Source of the DNA: Chimonanthus salicifolius
Taxonomy: Eukaryota; Streptophyta; Magnoliopsida; Laurales; Calycanthaceae
DNA length: 64,000 bases
Assembly: GCA_013350335.1 (NCBI GenBank)
Contig: CM023539.1
Location: 70,266,781-70,330,780, forward strand
Reading direction: 5' to 3'
Shown piece by piece: positions 46,367 through 58,234 of this stretch. Made by a program: the position numbers and the translations under genes. Below the pieces are notes generated by a model that was not told the DNA's origin, searched no databases, and was given only the letters and a program-made list of their open reading frames with translations. Position 1 is the first letter of the stretch. Each line of letters starts with the position of its first letter.

Positions 46367-48881
46367 GTACGTTCTGAAATATGCTCTCAAGTTTTTCATC
46401 CAAAGGCCTTGAACATGAATGTGCATCTTCGTTTATTATTGTGCCTTTTGTTCAAAATTAGTTCAAAAAATATAGCAGTTTCCATTTTCTTTTGTTATAT
46501 TTGTTTCTCATCCATTGGAAGTATGTCGTTGCCATTTAAGTCCTAGAGCTTGTTTGGCTTCATGGATTCCAACTCAATTCAATAGAAATGGAGCTAAGGC
46601 CCTTTATTGCCTTGGGTGGTATCTTTGCACAAACATATACAGGGTTTCCATCGGAGGTGATATGAATTCCTTGTAGTTCAGTTCACAGCCAAAGGGTTAT
46701 TAAGGACTTGCGGTTGTAGACAATGAATTGTAGTTGGTCCTCAAGATAACTGTTATATTGGTTAAATAGTTTAAGATTGATTAGACCAGTAGGAAGCACA
46801 TGCTTTATGTGAGTGACATTGGTAAAAAAAATTATAGTGAATAATTCTTTCTGAAGTTCACAATTTGTTATTCAAAATTTTCTACAACGTGAAGAGACCA
46901 GTTTGTTGATTAAATTGATTGCATTATACGTGCAAAGTTCCAACCTCCTTTATTGGTTTCCTTTGCACATTTTGTTCATCTTTGTGGAAGTTGAATGGAA
47001 ATTATCCTTTGTATCACATGCTATACCACATAAAATAAACCTTCAGATACTTTGAGATCTATCCAACTGCCAAATTGAGATCTATCTGTAGTTCATATCC
47101 CGATCGTATTAGGCCATAAAATGACAATTGATCTTCTCAAATTCTTTATTCCATTTGCATTCATCTAAGCCTTTACAGAGACTAAATTCATTTAATGCTT
47201 TGATTCCCACCCCACTCAAAAGTCCAAGGCAATTTTATTATAGCTGACAGTCTAGTGAGGTGGAAACAAAAATAAATGCAAGTAACATGTTTTTTCTATA
47301 TGGTAGCTAGAATGCTTATCATGTTTAATTACAGAACCATGTAATTTATTCAGGCATCTGTGTAGCCAGGTTTCAGTTGGCAAAAGTGAGTCTAAATCTA
47401 GCCTGTTTAGATTCAGACATCTAGCTTAGGAAAAATTTGACACTGAAGACCTTAATGGCAGTCCAAAACCCAACCCATGCATTTGGTCTTAAGCTTGGGC
47501 TTGGTTTTTCAACGAATTTCTCATATTTCCTATTGGCTCTGTCTGCAATAAGTAATTTATAGTGGTGCTTTCCTTAGTCTTGGAACTGGTTGGTACTAAA
47601 ATGGCGACTGAGTACTTTATGGTACTAAATTTTTTATGATTTTCTACTAATAAGATTAGACCCAAATGTCCATGACAAGTAAACCTACCACTTTTTTTCA
47701 CTTTTTATTTTGAAAAGTTTGAGCAAGCTCTAAATAGAAAATTTATATAAATTTCTGTAATTCTAGAAAATTGAGTGTTTTCTTTTTATTTTTGTTGACA
47801 GATTTGGAGCATTTGAAAATCCTTCTAATCAAGTCTTTAAGAAAAATCGCTCGTTAGGTCTGAAGAGGCCAAAATAGCCATTTGTGTATTGGGTGGATAG
47901 ATCAAGTTTAGTAGACTTGTACCAATGCAGTGGACCTCCATGGTTGGATGGTGAATGCCCCCTAAGTGCTTGCATATGACCTTTGTTACAATTTGGGTAG
48001 TGAATGCCCCTTAAGTTCTTGCATATAGTCCAAAAACTCAAAAACTCAGGCTTGACTTGGGCATGGATTGATTTGAATTTTTTAATCAAGTTTGAATTGA
48101 GTCTAATCGATTTTTTCGAATTTTATCGAGTCTTGCCAATTTTAACCGATTTTCCTAAGTTTTACAAGGTCTAAAGTTTTTATTTTTGAGTTGCCTAAGT
48201 TAGACCAAGTAAAATTGAGTTTTTGAATTATATAGGTGGAACAATTGGATTGCATTCTAAAATGAGTGATATATCTGTCAAATGTATGTGGAACTCCACT
48301 TTTAACCTGGCTTATGATTCAACGGCAAACCAAAAGGAATTTGTGTTTGTTGGCCCCAAACATGGTCATAAATGGCCAATGCAATATCAATAGTTTTGCG
48401 GTTGATTGTAGAGGTGATGGTTTGCCGTTGAATCATCAATTGATATGGATCCATGAAAAGAAAAAGAACTATGATGTTGATGATAACTGGTGTTGTTTAT
48501 AAAAAGAATTTTGAAGACCATAATCTAGAGGCATGGGTCAGGGGTCAATTCAAACCAAGCTGCTGATCTAACTCGAAATATGGGTGAGGTAACTCTAAAA
48601 TTAAGTTGGGTTATGCAGGAAAAAAACTTGACCCATATTTAATTTGGGTAAGGTTGGTTTCATGCTTTGTGTAACCCAACTTGTTCGAATTACTCGATTT
48701 TTATATCCACGTATATTTGATTATTTTTTGAGACCTAACTCATTACAATAATTATGTGTTAATGGTGTTTTATAGATATGTGTTTGCCTTGATAGGATGG
48801 TGGAATATATCACCTTTCGGTGATGCTTTTTATTTTTGTTCTTTTGATGCAACTAATTTTTTGTTGGTTATTTCGTTATAG

Positions 48882-51323
48882 GATGCCTTGTCAGATTGTG
48901 AAAAGGAAGATATAGATCGTGCTATTGCACTTTCACTCTCAGAAGAAGAACAAAAGAAGGTGGATGTCATTGGTGAGTGATATATCTGTCAAATGTATGG
49001 ATACATAATTAATGAAAATTTGAAATATGGGGATTAATGATTTACCAAAAATAATGTGAGGATAAATGATTTCCCAAAAGAAGATGTGTGTACTAGGACT
49101 TGGACATACCTTAGCAAGTTTCAAACTGACCTTGTTAACTCTTGACAATTCACAGCCTACTTGACCACATTGTCTTGCACTAGCAAGCCAAGTCTAGGAC
49201 CAGGCCCCACTACAAACTATTAGCTTACTGATTGGATATGTTTATCAAAGAGAGGGGCCTTAATTTGATTGGTTTTTCTTTGGAAGTAAGTTTTGCTGGT
49301 GGTTGCAAAGCACTCTGAAAGTTGTGATTCCGAACAACATATTTGGCAGCCAGTCACTTAAAAGTTGGTGACATGATCTCTCAAATATGTATTCTGATCA
49401 TGAGTTGTTTAATATCTCCATTTGGAAGGTGCTTATTTGGTATTTAAGATAATGTTAATTATTCCAAAAAGGGTAAAAGTAACATATGACAATGACATAA
49501 TGGAATATGCTAATGATATGGCTTCCAGATTAAATCATTAAAGTTGATGTAAAGAATATCTTACTTGTTTCGTCGCAGATAATGGATTGCATAATCATTT
49601 GGAGGAAGATGAACAACTTGCTAGGGCTCTACAAGAAAGTCTAAATGTTGAATCTCCTCCTCGTGAAAATGGCCGCATCTATCATCCTCTGCCATTCCCC
49701 TTTATGACAGGATTCAGGTATAGTTATTTAGAGGAAGATGTGTATGATGTGCATGCGTTGAGCATATTTTCATCCTCACATTTGTGAAATGTGAACCAAG
49801 TAACCTTATCACAAGCTATTTACGCAAAGCATAGGATGAGGAATGAAAGTATTGTTTGGCCCTCTAAAGCCTATGTTTTGGTTGAGGTTCTTAAAATACA
49901 CATGCAGAAAGGCTTCTGCATGTGCATTTCTAGTCTTTTCTAGAGAAAGACTAGAAAAGTTGGTATGTAACCTTCTTAAAGATCTGCAGAATTAAGCCAG
50001 AAAAGTCTTGCAGGGAATTAGTACTCAATATTTCATTGAAACACTGGGTGTCGGTTTTCACTTCTTCTGTATGGTTTTAATATGAGAAACTAAAACATTC
50101 CTGAGACCTAAACATTGTAATGCATGTTTGATGGGTCACACTTATATATATCATCCACATAGGTTTTTATGACGTCACATTTTCTAATATTGGTTCATAA
50201 CCATGTTGGGTACTCATACTTTTCAAAAAAAAAACCATGTTGGGTGCCGCAGTCCATTTGTCTTGAGGATCATTATGAAGTTCAGATCAAACACCTCTAA
50301 AGGAGAATCGTGGAATAGTTTGAATTTCAGGGTTTGGCAAAGGATTATTTGGTTGAGGCATTCTTGGGTTCCAATGAGATCATGGGGCAGCAGCAAGCAT
50401 TCTTGGGCTCCAACAAGATCATGGGGCGGCAGCGATTGCTACAGTCAATCCCAAATCTAGTCTAAAGCTGGTTGGGCTTGATTTGGCCTAACCTGGTCAC
50501 AACCTTAGAAGCTGGCTTTGAGGAGAAATTTGAGTAATTTTGAAGAAGATTTGCGCATGAATTCACATAAAAAAAGGATTCCCAACAAAATTGTCTGTTG
50601 TAGGAGAGACATAATTGATTCATAACACGTTTCAATGCCACATACTATGTATGTCAAGCCTTCTTAAAATTTTGCATATTGAATTCATTATCAAAATGGG
50701 CTTCCCTTATCCTGTGATCTGCACCAGTGACCAATTTCTCAAGTAAGAAACAAGTCTATTTCATGAAAAAAATTCTTTGCCAAAGAAAACCAATGTATTA
50801 ACAACCATGAGTTTAAAGAAAATGTGAAGAAACAACTGCATGAAATCACTTAAACTGTTTTGTTGTTTTTAGCACTGGATCTTCAGTTTTATCTAAATGT
50901 CATTTGTAAGATTTATGCACAATCCACGTGTATGCTGATGTACTTAATGAGTAATATAATTTTCTAGGATTTGTGCTGGGTACAACAGTGAGATTGGTCA
51001 GGGCCGCTTTCTTAGTTGTATGGGTGCTGTTTGGCATCCAGAATGCTTCCATTGCCATGCTTGCAATCTGCCAATATCCGAGTATGAGGTATCCATTGTC
51101 ATCTTGGACAGAACAAATATTTCCAGTACTTAGCTGTTTCACCTTCTACATTGTGTTCCTCCTAAAAGAGAACTTCAATTGACTGTTAGTTTTACATCGG
51201 TTATTTCTTCCCCTCCACCCTTTTTTTTTTTTTTTGCAGTTCTCTATATATGATAATCACCCTTATCACAAGTCCTGCTATAAGGAGCTCTATCATCTAC
51301 GATGTGATGTTTGTAATCAATTT
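48882..51323 (+). pseudogene. DA1: DA1-family ubiquitin receptor fragment (UIM-UIM-LIM)
   Basis: Four exons lie at 48882-48972, 49579-49717, 50968-51088 and 51240-51323. They splice with GT-AG sites and keep one frame for 145 codons. Exon 1 has a ubiquitin-interacting motif 'DIDRAIALSLSEEE' and exon 2 a second, 'EDEQLARALQESLNVESPPR'. Exons 3-4 are a LIM domain, with zinc ligands in 'CAGYN', 'WHPECFHCHAC', 'HKSCYKELYHLRCDVC'. DA1 proteins are ubiquitin-activated peptidases that limit organ growth. The N-terminal exon (usually starting MGW) and all exons for the second zinc region and the HEMH-type peptidase are missing. The sequence after 51323 turns into a duplication and LINE debris. It is intact as far as it goes, so it is either a recent gene fragment or a gene broken by insertion. 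It may still be transcribed. Confidence 0.83.
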
Positions 51324-51443
51324 GTAAGTACCATTTTTTCTCAAGGAATTGTACATTCTCAAACAGATTTCCACTTGTATTTGTAGGATGTATGAAGGGC
51401 TTGACCAAATCATTTGCTCAACCCTTCTAACAGTAAATGAGGA

Positions 51444-51655
51444 TCTTTGAAGTTTCATATGATGGGTTCAGCTGTTAGCGGGTATGAATACATTAGTGTG
51501 TTTTGATGCCTCTTGTTCTTAATATATTTTCTCTTATCCATTTGAAAGGTCTTTGAAGTTTCATATGATGGGTTCAGCTGTTAGCGGGTATGAATACAGT
51601 AGTGTGTTTTGATGCCTCTTGTTCTTAATATATTTTCTCTTATCCATTTGAAAGC
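51444..51655. repeat. Tandem duplication, two 106-bp units
   Basis: The units at 51444-51549 and 51550-51655 are almost identical. Each runs from 'tctttgaagtttcatatgat' to 'cttatccatttgaaag', with about one substitution ('catta'/'cagta'). The high identity means a recent event, immediately after the last DA1-like exon. Confidence 0.93.
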
Positions 51656-52119
51656 CATATTTTTTTTTTTCTAAATATTTCTATAGTTTAGGGCAAAGTT
51701 TTGATATAGATTTTGGTGCAATTAAGCCACTCACGACTTTGTTTTCATTCCCTTATCCATGTCATGTCACATCTGTTATGGTTACGTAGTGGGATTTGAA
51801 GCTACTATACAAATAAAAAAGGGTTCCAGTCTATGGCAGAGTGGCAAAAGATTTCACTTCAGGAAGCACATACATGAGTTCTGATACTTAACAACCTAAT
51901 TTGCATACTAGCACATCTTGAAGTAGGCAAATAATCGGAGTGTGCAGTAATACATGTCATTATTTCAACATTGATCATTACATTAAACATAGAGTAAAAT
52001 GTATCATATGACTTTAAAATATAACTAGATGCTGAGATGGATACAAAATGAAAAATATTATATATCTGGATTTTGGAGAGGGATCTAGTGTGATTCAAGA
52101 TTTTGATCATTGCATTAGA

Positions 52120-52900
52120 TATAGAGTTCTGTCAAGATCCCATATTTTTCTGGCCAGGCAAATGCAGTGGTCATGTTTCCCTCTGCAGATGATTCCCTCA
52201 TTTATTTTGCATTGCCAAGAGTAAGGATGCCAGTGAAAGATTATGTGGAAGGAAATAATCAGTAGGATGTGGATGCTCTCATCTAGAAGAAATTTACAGG
52301 ATTGGGGAATGGATAGTCTATAAGCTTTCATTCTCTCCCTTAACCACACCTTTGTGGTGGGAATCAGGTGGATTACATGCATGGCAGGGAACCTGATCTG
52401 CATGGTATCTTCTCTGTTATTGTCACCAACAAGTTGATGAGGGAAGGGTGTCAACAATGGTTAGCCCAAGATTCTGGAAGACTTTGTCACCTCCCAAGTG
52501 AGGCTTTCTGCTAGTTTGCCAGCATGGGCAAAATTTTAACAATGAATCACCTCAGATGTGGGAGAAAATATACAGTGAATGGCTACATTCTTTGTCTAAA
52601 GCAGGCAGAAGAGGTAAATCTTTTATTTACTGCTTATATGCCAATTATATATATTTCTGGAGCTGTGTGGCATGGACTGGTGTATGCCGGGTGATCTCTT
52701 TCATTTGATAACACCTGGCTGAATGGCAGAAGAGACAGCTGGAGGAGTGTCACTTTGCAGTTCTGGTGCCATGCCACACAATAGAGCAGAGGTGGAGTGT
52801 TTGTGGATTAATTGCTGTGTGATTGCTTATAAAAGTTAAGAGGACATGCCATGGATGCCACCACCCGTGCTGGCCTTCTGAAACTTGACTTTGATGATTA
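52120..52900 (+). mobile_element. LINE ORF2 tail remnant
   Basis: Broken plus frames near 52530-52680 read 'GKILTMNHLRCGRKYTVNGYILCLKQAEE' in two pieces, followed by 'ISGAVWHGL'. This is the zinc-binding tail of plant LINE reverse transcriptase ('GKILT.DNL..RG....CLCKE.E..DHL...C'). Stops interrupt it. It separates the DA1-like and methylesterase-like fragments. Confidence 0.65.
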
Positions 52901-53954
52901 GTAGCTAATGTGGATGTAGAAATGCTGGTTTGGGGGGGCGATTAGATGCAGTAATGCCAGGGATCCCTATGCCCATGCCAGGCCTTGAAAAGAATGCCAT
53001 GCCAATACAGCTGGATTTTGGGCTATCTGGGTGGGTGTAAAGGAATTGTGAGAATTGGTGGTAGGGGAGATTTGGCAAAAGGTGACTTGGCCAAAGGCAG
53101 TGCTTGCCCATGGCACACCTGGACGGAGGTGAGGGAGATTATAAGGTGGTGCTAGTCATACAAACTCCCAGGGCAGCAAATAACAAAGCAGACCAGTTAT
53201 TTAATGATGGGGTGGATCTATGGGATGTTAGAGTCTTGAGAAAATGATATTGTAATGATAGCCATGAGGACTTTTTTTTTCTTTTGATATTTTTACCTTG
53301 TCTGCATTCTTCCCTGATGTTGAATAAAACAACCGCCATTCCATGAGGAGGGGGGAGAGGAGAAAGGGAAGGAGAGAGGTGGGGAAGGGCATACATGGAT
53401 AGCCTGTGAAGACTGGGAGTTTTGATACCCTGATTCAAAATTTGAAAGAAAAGCATGTACGAAACATTCTGGTTCCTTTTTCATGCATTTAGAGTATTTT
53501 GGAATAATGTTTGTAATGTTTCAACACTACTCAGGTCATATTTCATATAAATTTCTCTAAAGCATCAGGTCAGGTGCATGTATTTGAATATATGAAATGA
53601 GAGCTTGATTCCAAAATCCAAATTGGTGGCCTGTTTTATTTTGGATTAAAATTTGGGGCACTTTCAAAATCAGTGTGGTGGGTTGAGTGAATATTTTGGA
53701 TTTGGTGAAAGGTGAAAAGGTAATCACTGAGGACAAAATTTGTACTCCTCATTTATGAATTGTGAATGATCAGTGGACTTCTTAAAAAAGGTAAGTTCCA
53801 TGACGATTCTTTCTATTCTTAAAATGGCACCACAGAATAAAAGATGTTCAATTATTTGGAAGGAATCGGGAGTATGTGACCTTAAGCAGCTGGCATCAGT
53901 CTGAGTGAGGCAAACCATTGTGTGATCTTTGAAACCATTGTTCGTACTTGATAG

Positions 53955-54275
53955 TTTCTTGACAATTGCCTCTCTGCTCTACTTTCTTTGAAGGATCTCA
54001 CATTGGCAAAGACACTGGTAAGGCCCGGTCCATTGTTTATGGAAGAATTGACAAATGAACCAACCTTTTCCAAGGAGCGATTTGGGTCTGTTAAGCGTGT
54101 TTACATTGTGTGTAATGAAGATCTAGCAATTCCAGTGAACTTCCAGCATTGGATGATTGAGAACTATCCTGCAGAAGAGGAAAAAGAGATCAAAGGTGCA
54201 GACCATATGCCTATGGTGTCAAACCCACAGGAGGTGTGCAAGTGTCTCTTGGACATTGCTGCGACGTACTCTTGA
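53955..54275 (+). pseudogene. Methylesterase (MES/hydroxynitrile-lyase-like) last-exon fragment
   Basis: The last about 106 residues of a plant MES alpha/beta hydrolase, which demethylates esters of salicylate, jasmonate or auxin. The frame reads 'DLTLAKTLVRPGPLF', 'FGSVKRVYIVCNEDLAIP', 'HWMIENYPAEEEKEIKGADHMPM' in pieces and ends at TGA 54273-54275. It holds the triad Asp (CNED) and His (GADHM). The exons with the nucleophile Ser (GHSxGG) and oxyanion region are absent upstream, where LINE debris lies. The start of the match, 'FLDNCLSALLSLKDL', is already diverged from the usual 'LYQLSP.EDL', and a stop precedes it. It has no catalytic capacity. It is best read as a truncated copy. Confidence 0.87.
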
Positions 54276-55273
54276 TCAATGATGAACAATGTTCATGATA
54301 ATCAATATTGCTGCTCGAATAGCTTGTGTTGCAACTACTACTATATGGCGTTGAATAAACTTCACTTGAGACTGAATAATACAGATGATGGTTTCTCTTA
54401 TAAGTAGAGTCTGTGTATGTGACTAACAATTCCAATAGCCCAATTTATAGGCCCCCTTTGCAGTTGAACGACGACAAACTATTTCTTGAATGCTAGTTTT
54501 ATTCCCATCCATGGTGGTGGGTTCCACTGCATGGATGATCTGCATCAGCCAAGATGGACCCAACCTACAAGGAGTTCTTCATATGAAAAAAACTGGTAAG
54601 ACTCCTATCTCCTGACCAACACTGGAAGGAAGAAAAAAACAAGGGCCTAGTTACAGATAAGATTGATGGAGGTTTAACCTGAAAGTTCAATTGAATGGAC
54701 AATCTGAAAATCGATCATTCCAACACCTAGCAAGTTTTAATGGTATATGTGACTAATCTCAAAGAAAGATTCACCTACTGTACTTTAAGAATATGGCAGA
54801 GTCTTAGCAGGTAGCAACCATAGCTCTATTATGCGCACGGGGGTTACAACCCCCTTTATTTCCAGAACCCTGCTGATGGGATCATTAATGATCTTTGATC
54901 ACATGGTCCATATCATTGCATTTAAAAACATATGGTATGTGGATAAATGAGATGAATTTTGAATTGATCTTAGGTAGCAACAGGTATCGGCCCCAAGATC
55001 GGACTGATTCAAATAGTATTGGGTTCCAAAGCTCAACAAAGGAGTTGCATATCAGGAAATCAGACCTGGAACCAGCTGGATCTTGGGTCCAACACTTCAA
55101 CCAAGCCAGTAAACCCATTGTCATGTTTGCATCCAAACAATCCGTTACAATGGTTACAATGATAACATACAAAGAAGTAGCCTTAGAAATTATAATTTAT
55201 ATCTCCACAGTCCAAATTCAATCCATTTATACACAACATCGATTCTCTAATCTTAATGTGATACATTAATCTT
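54276..55273. other. Intergenic, no gene
   Basis: This is the 3' flank of the methylesterase fragment, then AT-rich sequence. Overlapping frames near 54885-55270 on both strands are not protein-like. Confidence 0.4.
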
Positions 55274-55537
55274 CTACTTTTCAGATACCTTAAAGTCATG
55301 TACTTGAACATTTTCGACTTCCTGCTGCTTAAAATTACTGAGGGCCCTGGATACATAGAACTTTCCCCAGTTATACTCCTTAAATTTTGGTGGGTTCTGT
55401 TCATTTACCAACTCCTCCAAAGGCTTCACAGTCAAATCATGTGCAGGGTTAAAGAAGAAAGGGATAGAAAACCTTTCCCTTTCCGAATTTACAGTCACAC
55501 GGTGTTCTACGCTTTCATACTTGTCATTGCTCCAAAC
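55274..55537 (-). pseudogene. 2-oxoglutarate/Fe(II) dioxygenase last-exon fragment
   Basis: This minus-strand exon has acceptor 'cttctgcag' just before 55537 and encodes 87 residues to a TAG at 55274. It begins VWSNDKYESVEHRVTVN. The His in 'EHRV' is the distal iron ligand, and 'RFS' (RxS) binds 2-oxoglutarate. Then follow 'IPFFFNPAHDLTVKPL', 'NPPKFKEYNWGKF', 'SNFKQQEVENVQV'. This matches the C-terminal exon of plant 2OGD enzymes of the At3g19000-like group. The exons with the HxD iron ligands and N-terminal domain should lie at higher coordinates, but none is seen up to 64000, where TRAPPC8 and AAE13 fragments sit on the other strand. The exon itself is undamaged. It is either a fragment or the end of a gene with a very long intron. 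Confidence 0.85.
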
Positions 55538-55794
55538 CTGCAGAAGACAACAATCAACAAATCCAGAATTTTAAAACGGAAGTTCTACATCATGTAGTAA
55601 TAATTAGAACCTATGGGTTTTATTATCATTGTCACAATCTTCTATGTTTTTCTTTTTAGATAAGTGGTTACTAGAACCTGTTGTTGGGAAGATATCTTCT
55701 ATTTTTCAGCAATTTGAACAATACTGGAAGTTGGGGGTCCAAGGATGCTTAATTTCATATTATGTATTACCTAAATAACGTATCTTCAATGGAT

Positions 55795-55995
55795 TTCTAG
55801 GGCTACAGAATTATCTATGTTGAATTATTGACAGAAGCACGAGGAAGAACGCAATTTTGTAACCCATTCTTGAAGAAAGTGAAATTGCTCCCATCTCATT
55901 ATGGATGTAGTCACACCATGTAAATCTTGTGATTTGTATGTGATTTCTTGTGTTTTCACTGCGTCATGATTTCTTTGTTTCCAGCACCTACAAGT
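55795..55995 (+). repeat. Copia-type LTR 3' portion (dispersed repeat copy 2)
   Basis: It shares 'gaaagtgaaattgctcccatctcattatggatgta' (in parts), 'taaatctt' and 'ttttcactgcgtcatgattt' with 118-345, in the same order and strand. No internal domain is present. Confidence 0.55.
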
Positions 55996-56434
55996 GCAGG
56001 GTTGCAATAGATCAGTTAGTGATGATATTGTCATTTAGCTTCTAGAGTACAACACTGTCACTAACAAGAGCTCCTCCTGCTGTGCTAGAGTATTTATACC
56101 GAAGCTGGTGGTTCACTGAAATCAATTCACTTCAGTTTTCCTTTCATATTAAAAGGTTGGATTTTCACAACAAGATCATTCCATTTTGTTAGTGTCATGT
56201 CTAATTTAATTTGCTGCTGATTGACTTGATTTTAAATATTAGATTTGTAACAGACTTTCCCTTTTTATGAACTTCTCTCAAGTGGTCATATATTCATCAA
56301 ACAAGTCTCTTATCAAATATGACAATGATCATTTGATCCCACTTTCTACATCCCTTCGCTCCTTTTTACTACCTACACAAGTTATATTCTTCAGTTCTGA
56401 GATGAACTTGTCATTTTACAACTAGAGTTGAAGT

Positions 56435-56600
56435 TTTTTTTTTTGAGATGGTTATCATATTAATAAAAAAGAAAGCACCAGTGTTGCAAATACAGAGACA
56501 GCAAATGAACAAAAAGAAACCAAACAAAGAATAGACTAGAAAACAAAGAAATCTAATCTAAAAAAGAACATAAAGCTGGCTTCAAAAGGAAGGAGTGAAA
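56435..56600 (-). mobile_element. Possible LINE 3' end (poly-T on plus strand)
   Basis: A T run at 56435-56443 is followed by 'gagatggttatcatattaataaaaaag'. Read on the minus strand this is a typical LINE tail ('ttaatatgataaccatctc' then poly A). No protein remnant is clear. Confidence 0.4.
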
Positions 56601-56770
56601 GTGGAGCAGAAACTCGAAAATGTCAGTCACACAGCCTATATAGCTTTTCATGTGTTTATCCCTACATTTCTCTGTATGGCCAAAAGAAAGCCCCTCTTCA
56701 TCTTCAGCTCTCATCTCCCTCTTCTCCTCTTCTCTCTCTCCCCTCCTAATGTTGACCGATGGGATTCCCC

Positions 56771-56772
56771 TC

Positions 56773-56807
<35 letters not shown>
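56771..56807. repeat. (CT)n microsatellite
   Basis: An interrupted CT dinucleotide run. It explains the Leu/Ser-repeat frames on the plus strand and the Arg/Glu-repeat frame on the minus strand, which are not genes. Confidence 0.9.
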
Positions 56808-57017
56808 ATATCTGTTTCTTTGGCTTCTTATGTGGGAAGTTTCTTGCTTCAATAAATCCTAATCCCAAGAAATATTTGCTTAAATCTACATTATATTGGT
56901 TTGTGTATGTATTGGATGGCGTATCTAATGTTTGTAATTTGATGTGTTTTTTCGCTATCTACTAAGGGCAATTATTTGAATTTATCTTTTTCTTTGAAGG
57001 GCAATAAATATTATAGC

Positions 57018-57717
57018 ATAAATGAGGACTACTTTTGGTTCAACTGACTGTAGATTGTTGTGAATTAATTCTGTCAATGATGTGGTTGATCGAAATGATA
57101 ATCCATGGGCTCCCTATGTGAGTTGATTTTTTGGACGATGATATTCATTTACACCTTTGATTTCTGATGTGCACATATATTAATTAAAAACATTTAATGA
57201 TTACTTTAGATTTATATATTGTCTTTTCACAGAAAAGTGATACTAAACCCAGCCGGGATATTGGATGTTTCCTTAGCCTTGATGATGTCAATGAGGTATC
57301 CTCAATTGGTTACTTACGTTATGTGCAATATTTATTTAGAGCCCACCGATAAAAAAATTATAATTACATTCCTTTAGTAACTTTTTTGAGCGAGTACCTT
57401 TGATGGGTCAGAATTTGGCAAAAGTATTATTTTTTAAATAGTTAAAGGATTTTATGCAAGATTTGTCTTCCCAACGCATCATTCCACATATGGAACAAAA
57501 AATACGGGTGCTCAACCAACAGGTACATTTTTCGCATCCACGAATCTTCTCAAATTTTCAGTAGATATGCTCTGTTCTTATTGCTGTTATAAAATTTTGA
57601 TATTGACCTTAGGTTTCTGCAACAAGAAGGGGTTTGAGAAACCAGATAAAGAACTTATGGTGGAGAAAAGGGAAAGATGATACTCCTGATGCCCCTAATG
57701 GACCTATGTAATTCTTT
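57018..57717 (+). pseudogene. TRAPPC8: TRAPPC8 (TRAPPIII subunit) internal fragment
   Basis: Four exons from the middle of the TRAPP complex subunit 8, a tethering factor for vesicle and autophagy traffic. Exon ~57018-57117 reads 'MRTTFGSTDCRLL', then a TGA at 57061-57063 where Cys is usual, then 'DNPWAPY'. Exon 57233-57295 is 'KSDTKPSRDIGCFLSLDD'. Exon 57442-57522 is 'DLSSQRIIPHMEQKIRVLNQ'. Exon 57613-57717 is 'VSATRRGLRNQIKNLWWRKG' and 'DDTPDAPNGPM'. The order matches the known protein, and introns are GT-AG and short. All upstream and downstream exons are missing; the full protein is well over a thousand residues. The premature stop and truncation make it a pseudogene. AAE13 exons follow 215 bp later. 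Confidence 0.87.
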
Positions 57718-57931
57718 TTCTGATTGATTTACATTTGATTGGTGTTGATTTGTGTTTCTGGTTTTGTTCCTTTATCAGTTCCCCTTCTAATTATATTTCA
57801 ATATCTCCGTGGGAAGAAAGTCCCCATTGAAACTATATTTTTCTGAAATGGAACTTGCATCCACATGTTGCATTGAGTGATGCATGCCAAATACCAATCT
57901 AAATCTTGTTTATTGTTTATTGTTTTTCTAG

Positions 57932-58234
57932 ATTTGTGGTTCATCAGCACTTCCATATCCTGTTATGAAACAATGGGAAAGCATAACTAGTCATCGCCTT
58001 TTGGAGCGCTATGGCATGACAGAGGTAGAAAATTTAAATGCAGTTCAATTTCCATTCATTTATTTATTTTGCTAATCATTTCACCTATTCGCATGGTTAC
58101 ATAATTATTATTTTGTTGTGTTTGCCTATTATAGCCTTGTATTTATCCTTTTGCAGTTTGTCGTGGCACTATCAAATCCTTTAAGAGGTGTCCGGAAGGA
58201 GGGCACAGTTGGCAAGCCACTTCCGGGTGTCCAG
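57932..58234 (+). pseudogene. AAE13: Malonyl-CoA synthetase (AAE13-like) internal fragment
   Basis: Two intact exons at 57932-58024 and 58157-58234 have acceptors 'ttttctag' and 'ttttgcag' and donors 'gtagaa' and 'gttcac'. They read '[18 protein letters not shown]', '[11 protein letters not shown]', then 'FVVALSNPLRGVRKEGTVGK' and 'PLPGVQ'. 'YGMTE' is the adenylate-forming core motif. AAE13 ligates malonate to CoA. Only 57 of about 600 residues are present, with no ATP-loop or C-terminal lysine region. The exons are undamaged. They lie just after TRAPPC8 exons on the same strand, and splicing the two together would shift the frame. Confidence 0.88.

Noticed and set aside
56553..56965. Frames over the CT microsatellite at 56.7 kb
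   Set aside because: They are repeat-driven Leu/Ser or Arg/Glu strings without domain content.
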